From contig NZ_CP018091.1 of NCBI RefSeq assembly GCF_001885215.1, positions 1 to 64,000 of the forward strand: a stretch of DNA of 64,000 nucleotides. Reading direction: 5' to 3'. Positions within the stretch are counted from its first letter, which is position 1; every line of letters begins with the position of its first letter. The notes beneath the pieces were generated by a model. That model saw nothing but the letters and a program-made list of their open reading frames with translations, searched no databases and had not been told where the DNA came from. Below are positions 61,633 to 64,000 of this stretch, one piece after another. The DNA is from Synechococcus sp. SynAce01 (GTDB lineage: Bacteria > Cyanobacteriota > Cyanobacteriia > PCC-6307 > Cyanobiaceae). Position numbers and translations under genes: made by a program.

Positions 61633-61873
61633 TCTGCTCCTGCTCGCCACAAGAGCTGAAGCGAACCAACGGTGTGAGGCTTAGGTGCTGCACCAGGCTG
61701 ATAGCGCGGCCTACGACGACGCGGCCTTAGCCGCGCAGGTAGCAACATCAGCAAGACTCGGGCCCACCAGCACCGGCCGCGACTCAGAGGTCGGGCGCAT
61801 CGGAACGGGCGAAACGCAACCCATGGTGCCCTGGGCTGCCAGCAGCCGATCGCTGCGTTCTCGGGCTGGCGCC

Positions 61874-61927
61874 GCCGGCCGCGTCAAGGGCTACGCAAGC
61901 GGCTTCGCCGCCCTTAGCCCATCCGGC
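61874..61927 (+). repeat. Leader inverted repeat, copy 6
   Basis: Left arm GCCGGCCGCGTCAAGGGC and right arm GCCCTTAGCCCATCCGGC; inner AAGCGGC/GCCGC pairing. Ends 42 bases before the ATG at 61970. The inner CAAGGGCTACGCAAGCGGC wording matches copies 2 and 5. Confidence 0.5.
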
Positions 61928-61969
61928 TGAACCACGGGCGTGGGGGCTGGGTTCTTCGCCTCTCCTGCG

Positions 61970-62302
61970 ATGCAAGCCCATACCACCGAGTCCCTGCTGC
62001 GCCCCGTGCTGGCTCACAGCCTCGCCACACTCTTCCTCTGCTGCTCCATCGCCTACGGCGCCGGTTTCGCTCTCGGCAGCGGCATTCATTGGCTCAATGG
62101 CCAGCTCTCCGCTGTCGCGTCGGCACGGCTGGCACCGGCCAATCCACAGCTCATGGCCACCATCGAGGCCTGGCAGGAGGAAGTCAAAGCCGGTCGCTGG
62201 GTTGAGCCACAACCCATCGCCACCGGTTGCTGGCGCGATCTCCAGCCACAAAGCGAGCAGCAGGAGGCCGATCAGGAACTCCCGCTCTCCTGGGTCGTGT
62301 AG
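61970..62302 (+). CDS. Small membrane-anchored hypothetical protein
   Basis: A 110-residue protein with one hydrophobic segment (LATLFLCCSIAYGAGFALGSGI, about 19-40) and a soluble C-terminal part (ANPQLMATIEAWQEEVKAGRWVEPQPI). No family recognised. It follows leader repeat copy 6, and a GGCGGCT/AGCCGCC hairpin lies 11 bases after the stop. Phage accessory gene by context. Confidence 0.55.
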   Translation: MQAHTTESLLRPVLAHSLATLFLCCSIAYGAGFALGSGIHWLNGQLSAVASARLAPANPQLMATIEAWQEEVKAGRWVEPQPIATGCWRDLQPQSEQQEADQELPLSWVV

Positions 62303-62802
62303 CACCGGCCAGGGCGGCTCAAAGCCGCCAAAACTGCCTGCAGATGGCATCTAGAAGCCGCCAGAAGGCATAGGACATCGTCGCCGCTGCGCTGCGCTCT
62401 GCTCCTGGAGGCGGCTGCTCCAGGCCGCTCCACCCGCTCGCTCCCACTCGGAATTCCACTGCCTCGCGCCTGTGCCGCCACACCAAAGCCAGCAGCCGGC
62501 ATCACCACAGCTTCTCTTCTCCTCTCGCGCCTGCTCGGGCTTCGTTACCGCTGTTCGTGTGATGCCTCCTGGTGCGGTGTTTGGTGTTTCCAGATTTTGC
62601 GACATTTCCGATGCAATGTCCGCGCGTTTCTCAGTTCTAGGGATAGTTACCCCTTTTTGGATCTTGGTTTTTTATTTTCGTACACCTCTGCTTATCTTGC
62701 ACCGTCGCGTTTGATTGTCGATCAATTCATTCACAGCAAGATCGACGGCGCCGTTCAACAGCTAATACGAGAACCACACCGGCTTCCTGCCCGTATCTTC
62801 TC
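62303..62802. other. Non-coding stretch between the last accessory gene and the scaffold remnant
   Basis: About 500 bases. A minus-strand frame from 62605 begins MSQNLETPNTAPGGITRTAV but degenerates into low-complexity sequence, so I do not call it. The part from 62630 to 62760 is AT-rich with several T-runs, unlike the surroundings, and could hold promoters. Confidence 0.35.
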
Positions 62803-62836
62803 CAAACAAAAGGCCCGGCACAGATGTGCTCGGGCC
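62803..62836 (-). terminator. Terminator after the phage scaffold gene
   Basis: On the minus strand GGCCCGAGCAC and GTGCCGGGCC form a stem with a short loop, followed by TTTTGTTT. It lies about 50 bases past the stop of the scaffold remnant. Confidence 0.65.
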
Positions 62837-62887
62837 AGCAGATTCAGTCGTTGCCTCTGTCCAGATCAGTAGCCACTGCAGCTGGGA

Positions 62888-63765
62888 TCAGCGCCTGGCC
62901 CCGGCTGGCTTGGGTCCATAGCTGGCCAGGTACAGCTCTGAGGTGGTCATGCTCTGGAGGTTGGTCGTCTGGCCATTGCCATCGAACTCAGCGATCACCG
63001 TGTTCGGGCCAAGGCCGCCGCGCTGGCTGAAGAGAAAACTGAGCACCGGGTGCGTGCGCAACGACTCCACGTGCTCAGAAGCAGCGAGGGTGCCGTCATC
63101 GCCAAGGATCGTGCTGCCCTTGCTGTCGATCGGCTCGAGAATGTCACGGCCATTGGCATCTTTTGTGAGCCTAAACTCAGCGCCAACCTGAGAGCGGAAG
63201 ATCTCAAAGAAGCTGCCACGGTTGTCGCCACCGGTACGCCCCTTGGCATCAATGAACAAGCGCTCCAGCAGCGATCCTTGCGCAGTTCATCCACCTGCTT
63301 GAGGGCCTCATCACGCTCTTTGGCCACCAGCTTCACCTTGCGGGCAGCAGAGGCTTCCAGTTGGCGCTCGCGGGTGGCAATCTCACGTTCCAGCTGTTCC
63401 TTCTGCCGCTCGGCCTCCTGCAGCCGCTCGTACTCATCGGGATTGATCTTGGAGAACTGGGAGAGCTGGCGCTTCAAGGTGCGCAGATCGCGCTCCAGGT
63501 TGTTGGTCTTACGGCGCTCGCCTTGAGGGCCTCGCTGATCTGCGCGCCGCGGGGAGCAGGCTCGGGCTCGGCTCATCGCCAGCAATGTCATCGAGGGGTT
63601 CCTCGTCGTCCTGGTCCTCGTCGAGCGTTCATCCTCCAGGTCGAGGTATCGGCTGCATGGTCATGGTCAGTGTCGCCGGCACCTGGTTGGGCTGGTGCTG
63701 CGCTGATCAAAGGAGACGTAGCGCTGCTGAGCTGCAGCGAGTTGATCAAAGAAGGCTTGAGGCAT
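62888..63765 (-). pseudogene. Phage scaffold-like protein, several frameshifts
   Basis: Reading across frames gives MPQAFFDQLAAAQQRYVSFDQ, an acidic stretch (LDEDQDDEEPLDDIAGDEP), a long coiled coil (RRKTNNLERDLRTLKRQLSQF, ERLQEAERQKEQLEREIATRERQLE), and a C-terminal domain (FIDAKGRTGGDNRGSFFEIFRS, LEPIDSKGSTILGDDGTLAASEHVESLR, ending GPKPAGARR). At least four frame changes are needed (near 63690, 63620, 63535 and 63270). Acidic head, coiled coil and position before a capsid-type operon suggest a scaffolding or head-maturation protein. Confidence 0.55.
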
Positions 63766-63825
63766 GGTCCACCCATCGCGGCTGTGGTTGATGGGAGCAG
63801 CCCGTCCGGGCTCTGCTCCTGCCTG

Positions 63826-64000
63826 CTATTGCCAGCGCTTAAGACGGATCGAAGAGAAACCAACCAGCGGCGAAGTCGGATCGGGATTGGGATCGGGATC
63901 GGGATCGGGCGTGGGCTGCTCTGTCGGGTCCACATCCCAGAGGTCATCGGTCACCGAGACACCGCGCAGTTTCGGTAGACGGATCCATCGCCAGCGGGAA
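63826..64000 (-). CDS. C-terminus of a phage protein, partial
   Basis: The last 57 codons of a gene that continues beyond the window: SRWRWIRLPKLRGVSVTDDLWDVD, then a Pro/Asp repeat from five GGGATC-type hexamers, then LVGFSSIRLKRWQ and stop. By order it would precede the scaffold gene, the usual place of a portal protein, but the fragment is too short to identify. Confidence 0.45.
   Translation of the reverse strand, partial: SRWRWIRLPKLRGVSVTDDLWDVDPTEQPTPDPDPDPNPDPTSPLVGFSSIRLKRWQ

Noticed and set aside
62313-62335. Terminator at the GGCGGCT/AGCCGCC hairpin after 62302
   Set aside because: Strong stem, but no T-run follows on the plus strand; kept only as a note in the gene entry.
63885-63915. 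GGGATC hexamer run as a recombination or Chi-like site
   Set aside because: It lies in frame inside the end of a phage gene and encodes a Pro-Asp linker, a common simple repeat.

Overview
The window looks like the chromosome of a GC-rich picocyanobacterium (Synechococcus/Cyanobium type). Supporting signs are the dnaA neighbourhood, a cyAbrB-type regulator, a short HisZ-dependent HisG, a futC/fbpC-like ABC ATPase and several small conserved cyanobacterial proteins. Bases 1-11,214 are tightly packed, intact core genes ending at a tRNA-Pro(UGG) gene. Everything after the tRNA is a mosaic of mobile, defence and host-like segments that runs to the window end.

Region by region. (1) 11.3-21.0 kb, minus strand: a phage morphogenesis module with a major capsid protein, a decoration-like protein, a fibre-like protein with two HeH/LEM-like repeats, two collagen-like receptor-binding proteins, and tandem copies of one tail/fibre family. 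Several of these genes carry single-base frameshifts. (2) 21.0-26.0 kb, plus strand: small phage-type genes, a C39-like peptidase, a broken lysin, a holin-like protein, a broken sigma factor and an intact ArdC-type antirestriction protein. (3) 26.1-47.3 kb, minus strand: a 21-kb co-directional, fully intact defence locus. It encodes an SNF2-type helicase (DrmD-like), a giant N6-adenine methylase (DrmMI/PglX-like), a GmrSD-like DUF262/HNH protein, a TerB-plus-membrane protein, two small proteins, a Xre/RES toxin-antitoxin pair, a 2199-aa DUF1998 helicase with a Vsr-like tail (DruE-like), and a RelE-UvrD fusion. (4) 47.5-53.4 kb: a DUF4236 gene and small host-type genes (cyAbrB, secreted nuclease, GNAT, YjbQ, CDGSH protein, flavin reductase, truncated hydrolase). 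(5) 53.9-61.2 kb: AT-richer cassette-like genes flanked by integron attC-like sites, with no integrase visible, interrupted by msrA, a GNAT gene and an IS3-type remnant. (6) 61.3-64 kb: small genes with conserved leader hairpins, then a decayed phage scaffold gene and the end of another phage gene.

The most notable signals are the hybrid DISARM/Druantia-like defence locus, a family of six leader inverted repeats (three of them ending 31-32 bases before the start codon) in front of otherwise unrelated small genes, and a set of attC-like sites without an integrase. Frameshifts are concentrated in the phage-derived genes, while the 6.6-kb and 4.9-kb defence genes and all core genes are intact. 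That pattern argues for real prophage decay around a maintained defence cargo rather than poor sequence quality.
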